A stretch of DNA of 40,251 nt from Theodoxus fluviatilis (taxonomy: Eukaryota; Mollusca; Gastropoda; Cycloneritida; Neritidae). The position numbers and the translations under genes are program-made. Positions within the stretch are counted from its first letter, which is position 1. The number at the start of each line of letters is the position of its first letter. Shown in pieces: positions 31,186-38,132 of the stretch. The stretch is taken from positions 100,001 through 140,251 of the forward strand of contig JAWQFJ010001857.1 of assembly GCA_034096865.1 (NCBI GenBank), given 5' to 3'. The notes under the pieces are model-generated. The model ran no database searches. It saw only the letters and a program-made list of their open reading frames with translations, and was not told the DNA's origin.

Positions 31186-32716
31186 GTCTCCCTCCCACCC
31201 TCCCTCAATCTCTCTCTTCCCATTTCTCTCCCTCACACTCTCTCCATTCCTCCTTCCCCTGTCTCTGTCTCTCTTTCTGTCTCTTTCTTTCTTTCCTTCT
31301 GTCTCAGTGAGAGGACCTTGAAAATGATGACAGGCTTTGTCCTTCCCGATAACTTTATGCTGGCTGGAGAGGCAATGGTCAGCCCAAAATGGAGGCGCAG
31401 TGGCATCAGTTTTCAGACCAGCCTTTGCTTTCCAGTTTTATCATACAGCTCAGTGGAATAAACACTCCTTCCTTCAAACCAAAGATGCACCTAGCATGTA
31501 ATAGAGAAGTGCATATTTGACTTACTGTCGGAATTTCCTGCCTTTCCACCTTCGGGGTTCTCCTTCTTCTCCTCATGGTCGGACTCCTCCCAGTTGTCCT
31601 AAAAACATTAAAACATCCAAACTTGCAACTGTATCTTGATGGTTGTCTTATTCCAACTAACAAGACATGCGAGTTAAATTGATCGTACAAAGCCATGTTC
31701 CCTTGCTACTGATACCTAGGTTCAACAAGAAGGGCAAAGCCCATACGACTCACATGCTTGACCCTGACCTTTACATGACCTTGACCTCAGGTGACCTTCA
31801 AGGTCAAACAACTAAACCTACCAATGACATCATACACTAAGAAATGCTTTACAAATTTTTCCTACCAAAATACATGTGGCCTTGACCCAAGGTCAAGGTC
31901 ATCCAAGGTCATGCAACACAAAGCTGTTAAATCAAGACATAGGAAGCACAATGGTGCTTATTGGCACTTTCTACCATGAGATATGGTCACTTTTAGTGGT
32001 TCACTACCCCATTTTGGTCACATTTCATAAGGGTCAAAGTGACCTTGACCTTGATGATATGTGACCAAATGTGTCTCATGATGATAGTATAACACGTGCC
32101 CCACATAATTATTAAGTTTGAAACAGTTATTTTCCATAGTTCAGGGTCAAGGTCACTTCAAAATATGTATACAATCCAACTTTGAAGAGCTCCTGTGACC
32201 TTGACCTTGAAGCAAGGTCAATCAAACTGGTATCAAAAAATAGGGTTTATTTTTACCTATATACCATATAGGTGAGGTACCCAATCTCAAAAACTAAGAG
32301 AAAATTGAGAAAATGTGAAAAATGGCTGTTATTTAGACAACATTTATGGCCCCTGCGACCTTGGCCTTGAAGCAAGGTCAAGTCACTATGTATGTTTTTT
32401 GATGACTTGTCATCATACACCATCATGCCACATTTGGTATTGATAGACTTAATAGTCTCCGAGAAAAATCCAACGTTAAAGTTTTCGGACGCCTGGACGG
32501 ACGAAACGGGTGAGTACATAGACTAACTTTTGCTTCGCATGTGAGTCAAAAAGCTGCAGGCTAAAACTCTTCTATCTACATCAATAGTAGTGTCTGAAGA
32601 CATAACAGTTCAAAATCAACAAGTTTTTGCAAACATACCTCATCTGTCAGGACATCCTCATTTTCTCCTATCCATTCCCATATATCCCTACACCCCCAAG
32701 TTCCATCCTTTTTCCT
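16212..32716 (-). CDS. EIF3J: Eukaryotic translation initiation factor 3 subunit J, eight exons seen, 5' end missing
   Basis: Eight exons joined in phase on the minus strand give 232 codons plus TAA. They are 32639-32716, 31526-31598, 26208-26305, 24808-24907, 23553-23656, 18711-18768, 16723-16796 and 16212-16325. The product has the eIF3j order: acidic N-terminal block around DNWEESDHEE, lysine-rich helix (KKKPLAERIAEKQAKKK), the LTEEEKLAERLRLRKIQEE segment, MDIFG, the KDALVAKINNF and FLDKLITDLVVD helical core, a poly-lysine run and the terminal DYEDFI. In known eIF3j the acidic ends act in 40S ribosome binding near the decoding centre. Human eIF3j is about 258 residues, so roughly 20-30 residues with the start codon are missing and probably lie beyond the right edge. 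Family assignment is firm; the first listed exon is less certain. Confidence 0.93.
16326..16722 (-). other. eIF3j intron of 397 bp with (CA)n microsatellite
   Basis: Bounded by donor GTATGA and acceptor TTTGCAG on the minus strand. A (CA)n run at about 16626-16694 (GT repeat in the transcript) starts only about 30 nt past the donor. Interrupted CA sequence continues to about 16420. Confidence 0.85.
16723..16796 (-). CDS. EIF3J: eIF3j exon, LPSEDHKRISTNLSQLYHEK segment
   Basis: Acceptor TGTAG before TG; two bases complete a leucine codon from the previous exon, then 24 codons to LKR and donor GTATGA. Matches the human segment LEIDDLKKITNSL and following lysine-rich helix. Confidence 0.92.
16848..17695 (+). 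repeat. AGGTCA-rich interspersed repeat, copy 1 (full length)
   Basis: Starts ACAAGAAGGGCAAAGCCC and ends CGCATGTGAGTCAAAAA. It has many TGACCTTGACCTT and TCAAGGTCAAGGTCA blocks, which are extended nuclear-receptor half-sites on both strands. The 5' end has hairpin GGGCAAAGCCC and the block GACTCACACGC. The 3' end has GACTCAC...GTGAGTC, a hairpin with an ~13-nt loop. No protein-coding capacity beyond chance frames. Superfamily not recognised. Confidence 0.9.
17696..18230. other. Intron sequence of eIF3j, nothing further recognised
   Basis: AT-rich intronic sequence between repeat copy 1 and the 64-bp tandem array. No exon recognised. Confidence 0.5.
18258..18706. repeat. 64-bp tandem repeat, about seven units, beside an eIF3j donor site
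   Basis: Units carry AACAATACTACAGCCATACAC, one base over being trimmed here to AACAATACTACAGCCATACA, then TTTTCCACAAGCTGATAGAG and GAAAATAGTGATAC. Starts lie near 18262, 18331, 18393, 18453, 18517, 18581 and 18645. The right end reaches within a few bases of the donor (18705-18710), so in the transcript the array begins immediately after the splice site. Confidence 0.9.
18711..18768 (-). CDS. EIF3J: eIF3j exon, KDKYFGTFLDKLITDLVVD segment
   Basis: Acceptor TTGCAG, 19 codons in phase 0 plus one base, donor GTGAGT. Matches the human YYASFLEVLVRDVC helix of the dimeric core domain. Confidence 0.92.
18769..19032. other. Intron sequence of eIF3j, nothing further recognised
   Basis: Unique intronic sequence between the exon at 18711-18768 and repeat copy 2. 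Confidence 0.5.
19033..19848 (+). repeat. AGGTCA-rich interspersed repeat, copy 2 (full length)
   Basis: Same ends as copy 1 (ACAAGAAGGGCAAAGCCC to CATGTGAGTCAAAAA), same orientation, nearly the same length. Some half-site blocks are lost, for example around 19495-19510. Confidence 0.9.
20592..22450 (-). mobile_element. Non-autonomous piggyBac element with TTAA target duplication
   Basis: Element 20596-22446 (1851 bp) is flanked by TTAA at 20592-20595 and 22447-22450. The left end reads CCCTATCTGTGTCAGGCC and the right end, reversed, CCCACCAAGTGTCACAGGGCC, giving imperfect inverted termini starting CCC. The right end holds two perfect copies of the 16-bp palindrome GGCCGAAATTTCGGCC (22373-22388 and 22414-22429). 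It interrupts repeat copy 3 exactly at TTAA. It encodes an N-terminal transposase remnant on the minus strand; most of the interior catalytic region is absent. Confidence 0.9.
21386..21804 (-). pseudogene. PiggyBac transposase N-terminal remnant, frameshifted and truncated
   Basis: From ATG at 21804 the frame starts MAEQPGPSIEG, then runs through a highly acidic stretch (SEENESDVDVDDENFDSDFD) to a stop at 21583. A one-base shift near 21590 opens the continuation with APQWHVVDAPE, EFRVRHPGPRSEPP and LYFAVFFDDAVLDHILS, then a stop at 21386-21388. A tryptophan, a GP and the 'F..FF-D..L..I' block are what I expect at the start of the piggyBac DDE domain. The catalytic aspartates and C-terminal cysteine-rich domain are missing, so no active enzyme is expected. 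Confidence 0.8.
23311..23552. other. Intron sequence of eIF3j downstream of the exon donor
   Basis: Short unique intronic sequence; nothing recognised. Confidence 0.5.
23553..23656 (-). CDS. EIF3J: eIF3j exon, core-domain segment
   Basis: Acceptor TTTACAG, two bases completing a serine codon (G from the previous exon), 34 codons to INNFS, donor GTAAGT. It contains GSIDKMYPVTEEEYIAFKDA, matching human YGIDAMNPSSRDDFTEFGK. Confidence 0.93.
23783..23932 (+). mobile_element. SINE/LINE 3' tail with (ATT)n end
   Basis: AAGCGCTTAGAGCTC, GAATAAGCGCTATAGAAATT and a TATTATTATT tail form the stereotyped 3' end of common invertebrate SINEs. A ~42-bp block with CTGCTTGTGATATGTGAACG is duplicated just upstream (about 23788-23855). 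No tRNA-like head recognised. Confidence 0.65.
23933..24455. other. Intron sequence of eIF3j, nothing recognised
   Basis: Unique intronic sequence; no exon or repeat recognised. Confidence 0.45.
24456..24590. repeat. 67-bp direct duplication
   Basis: Two near-identical units start CATAGGAGTATGG(C/G)CGATAG at 24456 and 24523 and end GGCTTTCTGTAGC. They differ at very few positions, which suggests a recent tandem duplication. Confidence 0.9.
24808..24907 (-). CDS. EIF3J: eIF3j exon, LTEEEKLAERLRLRKIQEE segment
   Basis: Acceptor ATTACAG, 33 codons in phase 0 plus one base, donor GTGAGC. Encodes KPKELTEEEKLAERLRLRK and ends MDIFG across the junction, matching human LTPEEQLADKLRLKKLQEE and ETFG. 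Confidence 0.95.
24908..26207. other. eIF3j intron of 1300 bp, no clear repeat
   Basis: Donor GTAAAC (26202-26207) and acceptor ATTACAG. A minus-strand open frame at 25461-25679 with NADHPLHTEF recalls a degraded non-LTR reverse-transcriptase tail, but this is too weak to annotate as such. Confidence 0.6.
26208..26305 (-). CDS. EIF3J: eIF3j exon, lysine-rich KKKPLAERIAEKQAKKK segment
   Basis: Acceptor TTTGCAG; two bases complete a lysine codon, then 32 codons from VAAYQRPKKK to EEESETQ, donor GTAAAC. Matches human ISEKKKIAEKIKEKERQQKK. Confidence 0.93.
26369..26638. repeat. (GGA)n-rich purine tract about 270 bp, in an eIF3j intron
   Basis: Almost uninterrupted GAG/GAA triplets with an AAAAGGGAGAAG-type interruption near 26475-26515. 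In the transcript it is a long polypyrimidine tract starting about 65 nt before the acceptor of the exon at 26208-26305. Poly-glutamate or poly-serine open frames through it are artefacts. Confidence 0.95.
26807..27046. mobile_element. Harbinger-like MITE, 234 bp, with CTG target duplication
   Basis: Element 26810-27043. Left terminus GGCCCGTATTCACAACGGCG, right terminus its exact inverse, continuing for at least 26 bp into GATTTATC. Direct CTG flanks lie at 26807-26809 and 27044-27046. ATAAATCG/CGATTTAT modules repeat inside. GGCCCGT-type termini and a 3-bp duplication resemble PIF/Harbinger MITEs; that placement is inference. A truncated relative lies at 13178-13280. Confidence 0.82.
28057..28896 (+). 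repeat. AGGTCA-rich interspersed repeat, copy 4 (full length), inside the hAT-like element
   Basis: Same ends and orientation as copies 1 and 2. It lies wholly inside the hAT-like element, so it was either acquired before the hAT moved or inserted afterwards. Confidence 0.9.
28897..30397. other. Non-coding interior of the hAT-like element
   Basis: Contains near-duplicate CAGTAATCCAGTTGC segments (about 29060-29150) and unique AT-rich sequence. I found no DDE or hAT dimerisation domain, so the transposase body has been lost or replaced. Confidence 0.5.
30398..30616 (-). pseudogene. hAT-type transposase N-terminal remnant
   Basis: Starts MASIENSKRK with good context (AAGATGGCG), passes through an acidic/basic stretch with DSESDSERDTEDEKRK, then KYSAKWKAEWKSEFLAFR and a stop. 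'KY...W..E...FLAF..' followed by a zinc-finger cysteine pair is the usual opening of a group of hAT-like proteins. Here the frame stops where the cysteines should begin, so the finger and catalytic domains are missing. Confidence 0.6.
30933..31320. repeat. TC-rich low-complexity tract
   Basis: A degenerate (TC)n/CTCTCTGTCTC tract at about 31000-31310, immediately right of the hAT-like element, in the eIF3j intron. Low-complexity open frames on both strands are not genes. Confidence 0.9.
31526..31598 (-). CDS. EIF3J: eIF3j exon, acidic DNWEESDHEEKKE segment
   Basis: Acceptor TTTTTAG, 24 codons in phase 0 plus one base, donor GTAAGT. DNWEESDHEEKKEN matches human DNWDDDDDEKKEE. Confidence 0.93.
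31735..32552 (+). repeat. AGGTCA-rich interspersed repeat, copy 5 (full length)
   Basis: Standard ends and same orientation. It fills most of the 1.04-kb eIF3j intron between the exons at 31526-31598 and 32639-32716. Confidence 0.9.
32639..32716 (-). CDS. EIF3J: Probable eIF3j exon, WIGENEDVLTDE segment
   Basis: Ends with WIGENEDVLTDE before a donor GTATGT in phase 0, so it joins DNWEE as in human WEGEDEDEDVK-DNW. The frame is open back to 32716. The expected acceptor TTTTCCTGCAG is followed by an in-frame TAG, so the reading given uses the next AG (CTGCAGTAG, a tandem acceptor). The glutamate after tryptophan, usual in this motif, is isoleucine. The 3' half and donor are convincing; the 5' boundary is uncertain. 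Confidence 0.6.
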
Positions 32717-32958
32717 CTACTGCAGGAAAAGATTTAGCAAATAATGATCACAAAGATCCCTGGGAGGTGTTGGAATTGATTTGTGATCATTTTTTGTTTT
32801 GCCTTCTGGAATCCTGTGGTCTAGGAAAAAATTAATTTACTATTCTTCGTGTTGCCTTTGAGAGATTTGTATTTGGTGTCCTTGTTTGAGAAAATAACCA
32901 ACAAAAACAGGGTGGCTGTGTGTTTGTGTGTGTGTGTGTGTGTTCATGCATGTGAAGA

Positions 32959-33668
32959 ACAAGAAGGGCAAAGCCCACACAATTCACATGCTGAGAGGAT
33001 GTGAAAAATGGCTGTTTTTTAGACAACATTTTACGGCCCCTGCGACCTTGACCTTGAAGCAAGGTCAAGTCCATTCTAGTAAACTAGAGATTTCGCCTAC
33101 CGGCAAAAGTATCTCTAGCACAGTTCACATCACGTGATGGAAGGTTTTCAGCCAATTTATGCAAACGGAGGTCACACGAGAGGCTTGTGAGATAGCCGAT
33201 GTGCTCCCTGACATACGCCGTTAAAGTAGTTCTAAGACTATTTCGCACAAAACTCTTAACTTACTCTTGTTGAGACAACAAACAAGCGTTTATTCGATAC
33301 AATAAAATGTTTGTGTTGAAATGGAAACAAGTTTTTACATCTGAATGATTTCTGTAAAAAGTGGAGAGAAAAATAGTATCAGAACGAACTATTTTTGGCG
33401 CAAGGCTGTAATGCCAAGGGTCAAGCCTATTACGCATTCATTGCGAACTGTGCCAGAGTCAATACTACTGACTCGGGTTTACAGAATGGGTCAAGTCACT
33501 ATGTTTGTTTTTTGACGCCTTATCATACACCATCATAGTCATACCAAATTGGGTGTTGATAGACTTAATAGTCTCCAAGAAAAATCCAACGTTAAAGTTT
33601 TCGGACGCCCGGACGCATGAAACGGGTGAGTACATAGACTCACTTTTGCTTCGCATGTGAGTCAAAAA
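32959..33668 (+). repeat. AGGTCA-rich interspersed repeat, copy 6, internally deleted and split
   Basis: Standard 5' end, then CACATGCTGAGAGGATGTGAAA, here split as CACATGCTGAGAGG and ATGTGAAAAATGG, where most of the 5' half is deleted. It is interrupted by the 417-bp element at 33072-33488 and ends at GTGAGTCAAAAA. Confidence 0.85.
33063..33497. mobile_element. 417-bp MITE with 9-bp target duplication
   Basis: Element 33072-33488 is flanked by direct GGTCAAGTC at 33063-33071 and 33489-33497. The left end reads CATTCTAGTAAACTAGAG and the right end, reversed, CATTCTGTAAACCCGAG. The host repeat is continuous across the duplication. The 9-bp duplication favours a Mutator-like origin; no coding capacity. 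Confidence 0.82.
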
Positions 33669-34956
33669 GGGTGGGAGGGGTGGGGGTGCCCTGCCAGGGG
33701 AAGGAAGAATCAATCAACGATTTTTGTGTGCTGTCCCATCTTCACTGCCATATGAACACTCAGGGAATCCACAATTTAAGTTTATAAAAAGTAAAGAAGG
33801 TAATTTCAGTAAAAGAACAAGAAGGGCAAAGCCCACATGACTCACATGCTGAGAGGAAGTGAAAATGGCTGTTTTTTAGACAACATTTACGGCCCCTGCG
33901 ACCTTGACCTTGAAGCAAGGCCAAGTCACTATGTATTTTTTTTTACGCCTTGTCATCATACACCATCATGCCAAATTGGGTGTTGATAGACTTAATAGTC
34001 TCCGCGAAAAATCCAACGTTAAAGGTTTTTACGGATGACAGGACGCCCGGACGGACGACACGGGTGACCTAGTAAGAAAGTATAACAAGTGTACTACAAT
34101 GTTATGAAGTTTGGAAGAGTTATCTTCCATAGTTCAGGGTCAAGGTCACTTTAAAATATGTATACAATCCAACTTTAAAGAGTTCCTGTGACCTTGACCT
34201 CGAAGCAAAGTCAATCAAACTAGTATCAAAAGATAGGGATTACTTTGCCCTATATACCATATATAGGTCAGGTATCCAATCTCAAAATCTTCAGATAAAA
34301 TTTTGAAAATGTGAAAAATTGTTTTTTTATACAACATTTATGGTCCCTGTGACCTTGACCTTAAGGCAAGACACGGGTCGAAAAGTTGGGAAAATTTCAT
34401 ATCTGGACGTTTTTGAGATAACATCAGTTTTGAGCAGTTCAAACACTTGCAAATGCCTCCACGTGTTTTTTTCGACCTGTCATTCGATAATTAGTTGAAT
34501 AAAATGGCTTTTAAAAACATCACTCCTCGTAAAAAACGTTAAAAACGTCATTGATGCATCGTATTTTATGACTTTTGGAAAAATTGTAACTTTCGATCTA
34601 TTCTACGAAGAGGTTCACGCCCGGTACCGTTGGAAAGCTCGTCTTTTCGATCGAGCACAGCAAGGGAAATCACTCCGCCAACTATAGTGGTCTATTTTTA
34701 GTTGATGATTTCAAACAGCGTACACAGGGTTGTTTGCAAACTCACTAGCCAATCATTGAGCTTAGAGAGGGAATTCCACTTGTTTCAACCAATCAGAGAC
34801 TCCAAAGCGAGGATTCCCTGGCCCACAATGCATCGTAAACATGGCTGCCGCTTCAACGCTAATTCTCTCAGTTAGTTTATGTTTTGCACCAAATCGAATA
34901 AATTCGACTTCAATCAAACAATCAGAGAATGCCCATGAGTGAATAAACTCAACATT

Positions 34957-35529
34957 ATGCCGCGATCGAAAAATAGTGGGCGAAGAGAGCAGCTTTCGGC
35001 TGCACGCACCTCGAAAATACTTCGCGGTCAAGGTCGAAAGTCTAGTTCTACTTCGTCAGCGCCTGCGTTGACAGTGCCATCGCGATCGCTGCCTCCTCGT
35101 CCCTCCATCTCAACTGCCTCGATTCCGGAAGAAACTTCAAACACATCGGCATCAAGGAGGAAGATACAGATGATGCAGGCAGAAGCGAAGCAGCCGATTG
35201 AAACCGATCATAAGTGGGTCAACGTGCACTTAGATCAGCTGAGTGAACTAATGAACGATGTTCTTTGCCCGAACTGTTTTCGGTCTGGTCTCACCTTCAG
35301 CATACTATACGATGAAGACAATGGCTTAGCCAGAAAACTTTGCTTGAAATGTGGAGCCTGTGATGCCAGAAGAATGAAGAAAGCTAATGTGGCAGCCTCT
35401 GTTCAGGCATAGCAACAGCGCCTACACTATGTCAGTATGTGGCTTCATGCCTTCAACTCAAGGCATCAGAAGAGGAGGCTTCAGGAGGAAGAAGAAGGGG
35501 AAACCTATGGTGCTGGAATGGCAAACTGA
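34957..35529 (+). pseudogene. Mutator-like/Kolobok-type transposase remnant, N-terminus joined to a C-terminal tail
   Basis: From MPRSKNSGRREQLSAARTSK (an in-frame ATG also lies at 34939) the frame runs to a TAG at 35410-35412. It contains WVNVHLDQLSELMNDVLCPNC and a second pair CLKCGAC, together a four-cysteine zinc ribbon typical of invertebrate Mutator-like transposases. Past the TAG the same frame continues to a TGA at 35527-35529, with RRLQEEEEGETYGAGMAN, which looks like the end of such proteins. The several hundred residues with the catalytic centre are absent, so this is an internally deleted gene. Confidence 0.65.
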
Positions 35530-36355
35530 CTTGTTGTTGACTCATTCACAGCATGTGTCTCTGAAGTTGCCTTTATTGACCTTGGCATTTCCTGTGTAGT
35601 AGTAGGGCTGATCCTTTCCTCTTGAGCATGAACTTTTCCATCCCTGCATTTTTTTGTACTCACTGCACAAAAACACTAAAAACTGGAAACTGTAAGTTCA
35701 GTTTCATTTTTTTAGCATGTGTAGTCCTGCTGGATGAATGTATGAATAAATGAAACAAGTTTTAGCCATGATGGATAGTTTTAGAAGGACTTATGCATGA
35801 CTAAAAGTTGTTTTTGCCATTTTCTCAAAATGTGTTTTTTTCATAGAGTTCAAATCAATTAATTACTAAAACTCATCACAGGATGATGATGATGACTTGT
35901 AATTTTGCAGGTATGTTACATGTATAATAATTTATGAACATACAGACACGTTTTGCTGTAAACTGATTATTTGGCCAGATATGATTTTTTTTCTTTGATG
36001 TTGAACCTACTTTATCTGCAATTCGGATATTGATGTGGAAGCAATAAGTACAATTTTTTTACTTTTTGCATTACAAACATAATCTTCTGTACATTTAAAG
36101 ATAAAGAGTGTACAATTTTAATGCAAAAAGAATTTTCAAGAAATATCAAGTAGTTAAGAAGTTATAGAAATTTAAAAAGATACAGAAATTTGCATATTTT
36201 TGCATGTTAGGCGGCCATTTTGGATTACCCATAATTCTAATTACTGTCAAACTTTGATGTTTTGATTAACTGTTATGAGTTCTTTCATGCCAATGAAACA
36301 AAAAAATTTCAATAAGCATATTTAAAAATTTCATGCTTCCTAGTAGTGTCTTGCC
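35530..36355. other. Non-coding 3' part of the TTAA-inserting element
   Basis: AT-rich sequence without recognised genes, up to the right terminus GTGTCTTGCC. Confidence 0.6.
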
Positions 36356-37006
36356 TTAAAGCAAGGTCAAGTCACTATGTATGTTTTTTGACGCCTTGTC
36401 ATCATACACCATCATGCCAAATTGGGTGTTGATAGACTTAGTAGTCTCCGAGAAAAATCCAACATTAAAGTTTTTTACGGATGCCCAGACGCCCGGACGG
36501 ACGACACAGGTGACCTAGTATGAAATATAACATGTGTGCTACAATGTTATGAAGTTTGGAACAGTTATCTTCCATAGTTCAGGGTCAAGGTCACTTCAAA
36601 ATATGTATACAATCCAACTTTAAAGACCTCCTGTGACCTTGACCTTGAAGCAAAGTCAATCAAACTGGTATCAACAGATAGGGATTACTTTGCCCTATAT
36701 ACCATATATAGGTCAGGTATCCAATCTCAAAAACTTCAGAGAAAATTGGGAAAATGTGAAAAATGGCTGTTTTCTAGACAACATTTACGGCCCCTGCAAC
36801 CTTGACCTTGAAGCAAGGTCAAGTCACTATGTATGTTTTTTGACGCCTTGTCATCATACACTATCATGCCAAATTGGGTGTTGATAGACTTAATAGTGTC
36901 CGAGAAAAAGCAAACGTTAAAGTTTTTTTTATGGACGACACCGAGCCCGGACGGACGAAATGGGTGAGTACATAGACTCACTTTTGCTTTGCATGTGAGT
37001 CAAAAA

Positions 37007-37225
37007 TGGTGATGTATGTTCAATTTGGCCTATTCTATTAAAAAGAAAAAAAAGATGAAAAAAAAATCCAGCCTACCTACAGACCCTATTTTTCTTTGCT
37101 ATGTTACCATGACCACAGCTTTTCTTTCACTAAAGTTTCAGTCTTACTAACTCTTAGTCTTTTTAAGGCCATTAATCAAGAAAATCATGATGACAATCAC
37201 TTGAGTGGGCCAGTTACAATCAGCT
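37007..37225. other. Unique sequence, nothing recognised
   Basis: AT-rich flank between repeat copy 7 and the next repeat cluster. Confidence 0.5.
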
Positions 37226-38132
37226 CTCCATTTCCCTAGTCATTTGCCTCTTATGAATCACATAGGGAGCCATGGTGGGTCCATTCTTCCCCCAATCCAC
37301 AGGGGGCACATAAGTAGGAGGCCTATCACCCTCTGTAGGCTATATAACTTTATAAGACCAAGCAAGAAAAATCACTAGAAGAGTTTGCCTTGGGCAAAGG
37401 CTGTTGTTATTTGTTGACTCCAGCCAAAAACCAAGGCTACAGCAAAATGTTATGTTGTACTGTTATGTGGGGATTATCTTCAGCCGTGGTAAGCTCATAA
37501 CATAACAACTGGCATTCTCTAGAGACAGAGATCAAATCCCTTGAAGACGGAGTATGGCTGCCTATATCTATATCATATCACATATGCGGGGTGTTAAAAA
37601 ACAGTCCCACACGTAATCATCTCACCCACTTGGGTGATCCTGGGAGTGTTTAGCCCAGGTACGCAACAACAACAACTAGAAAAGTTCCATGTAAGCGCAA
37701 TTCAACACACGCTGTCCCTATTTACTTGCCTCTAACGAATCGTGTGAGGAGACACGGTGGGTATATTCTTTTAACCCCCAACCCACAGGGGGGTGTTTGT
37801 GGACAAGGCAGGGTTAGTATAGTGTCAAGACTCGCATAAAGTATGGAGGAGGAGGGATAGTGTTTTTCGGCCTATCAGCCTTGGTAGGCTATGTAAGGCC
37901 TTTGAACACGAAAATCACTAGAACAGTTGAGAGTAAATTTATGCAAGTCAAGTCATGGTGTCCCTAGTTATTCTCCTCTAACGCATCTCATAGGGAGACG
38001 CGGTGGGTCAAGTCTTACTCCGAACCCACAAGGGGCCATAAAGTATGGGAGCAGACATCTCATAGGGAGACGCGGTGGGTCAAGTCTTACTCCGAACCCA
38101 CAAGGGGCCATAAAGTATGGGAGCAGACATCT
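37226..38132 (+). repeat. Cluster of CGGTGGGTCAA-family repeats, at least three diverged units plus a 72-bp tandem copy
   Basis: Recognisable units at about 37226-37390, 37690-37805 and 37862-38060 share CCCTAG, CCTCT-ACGAATC, GGAGAC-CGGTGGGT and CCACAGGGGG or CCACAAGGGGC. In the last one a 72-bp block starting CATCTCATAGGGAGACGCGG is duplicated almost exactly (37985-38057 and 38057-38129). An inverted relative lies at 11863-12053. Confidence 0.8.

Larger units (their letters stand above)
34361..36359 (+). mobile_element. TTAA-inserting DNA transposon derivative (Kolobok-like), 1991 bp
   Basis: Element 34365-36355 with inverted termini GGCAAGACAC / GTGTCTTGCC, flanked by TTAA at 34361-34364 and 36356-36359. 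Removing the element and one TTAA restores ACCTTAAAGCAAGG, which differs by one base from ACCTTGAAGCAAGG in other copies. It encodes an N-terminal zinc-ribbon transposase remnant on the plus strand. A TTAA duplication with GG-starting termini fits Kolobok; piggyBac ends start CCC. The superfamily is inference. Confidence 0.85.
33827..37006 (+). repeat. AGGTCA-rich interspersed repeat, copy 7, compound, internally deleted and split
   Basis: Has the same CATGCTGAGAGGA deletion junction as copy 6 and the same GGGTGACCTAGTA compound junction as copy 3 (about 34065-34077, and again near 36510-36520). It is interrupted at TTAA by the element at 34365-36355 and ends at 37006. Confidence 0.85.
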
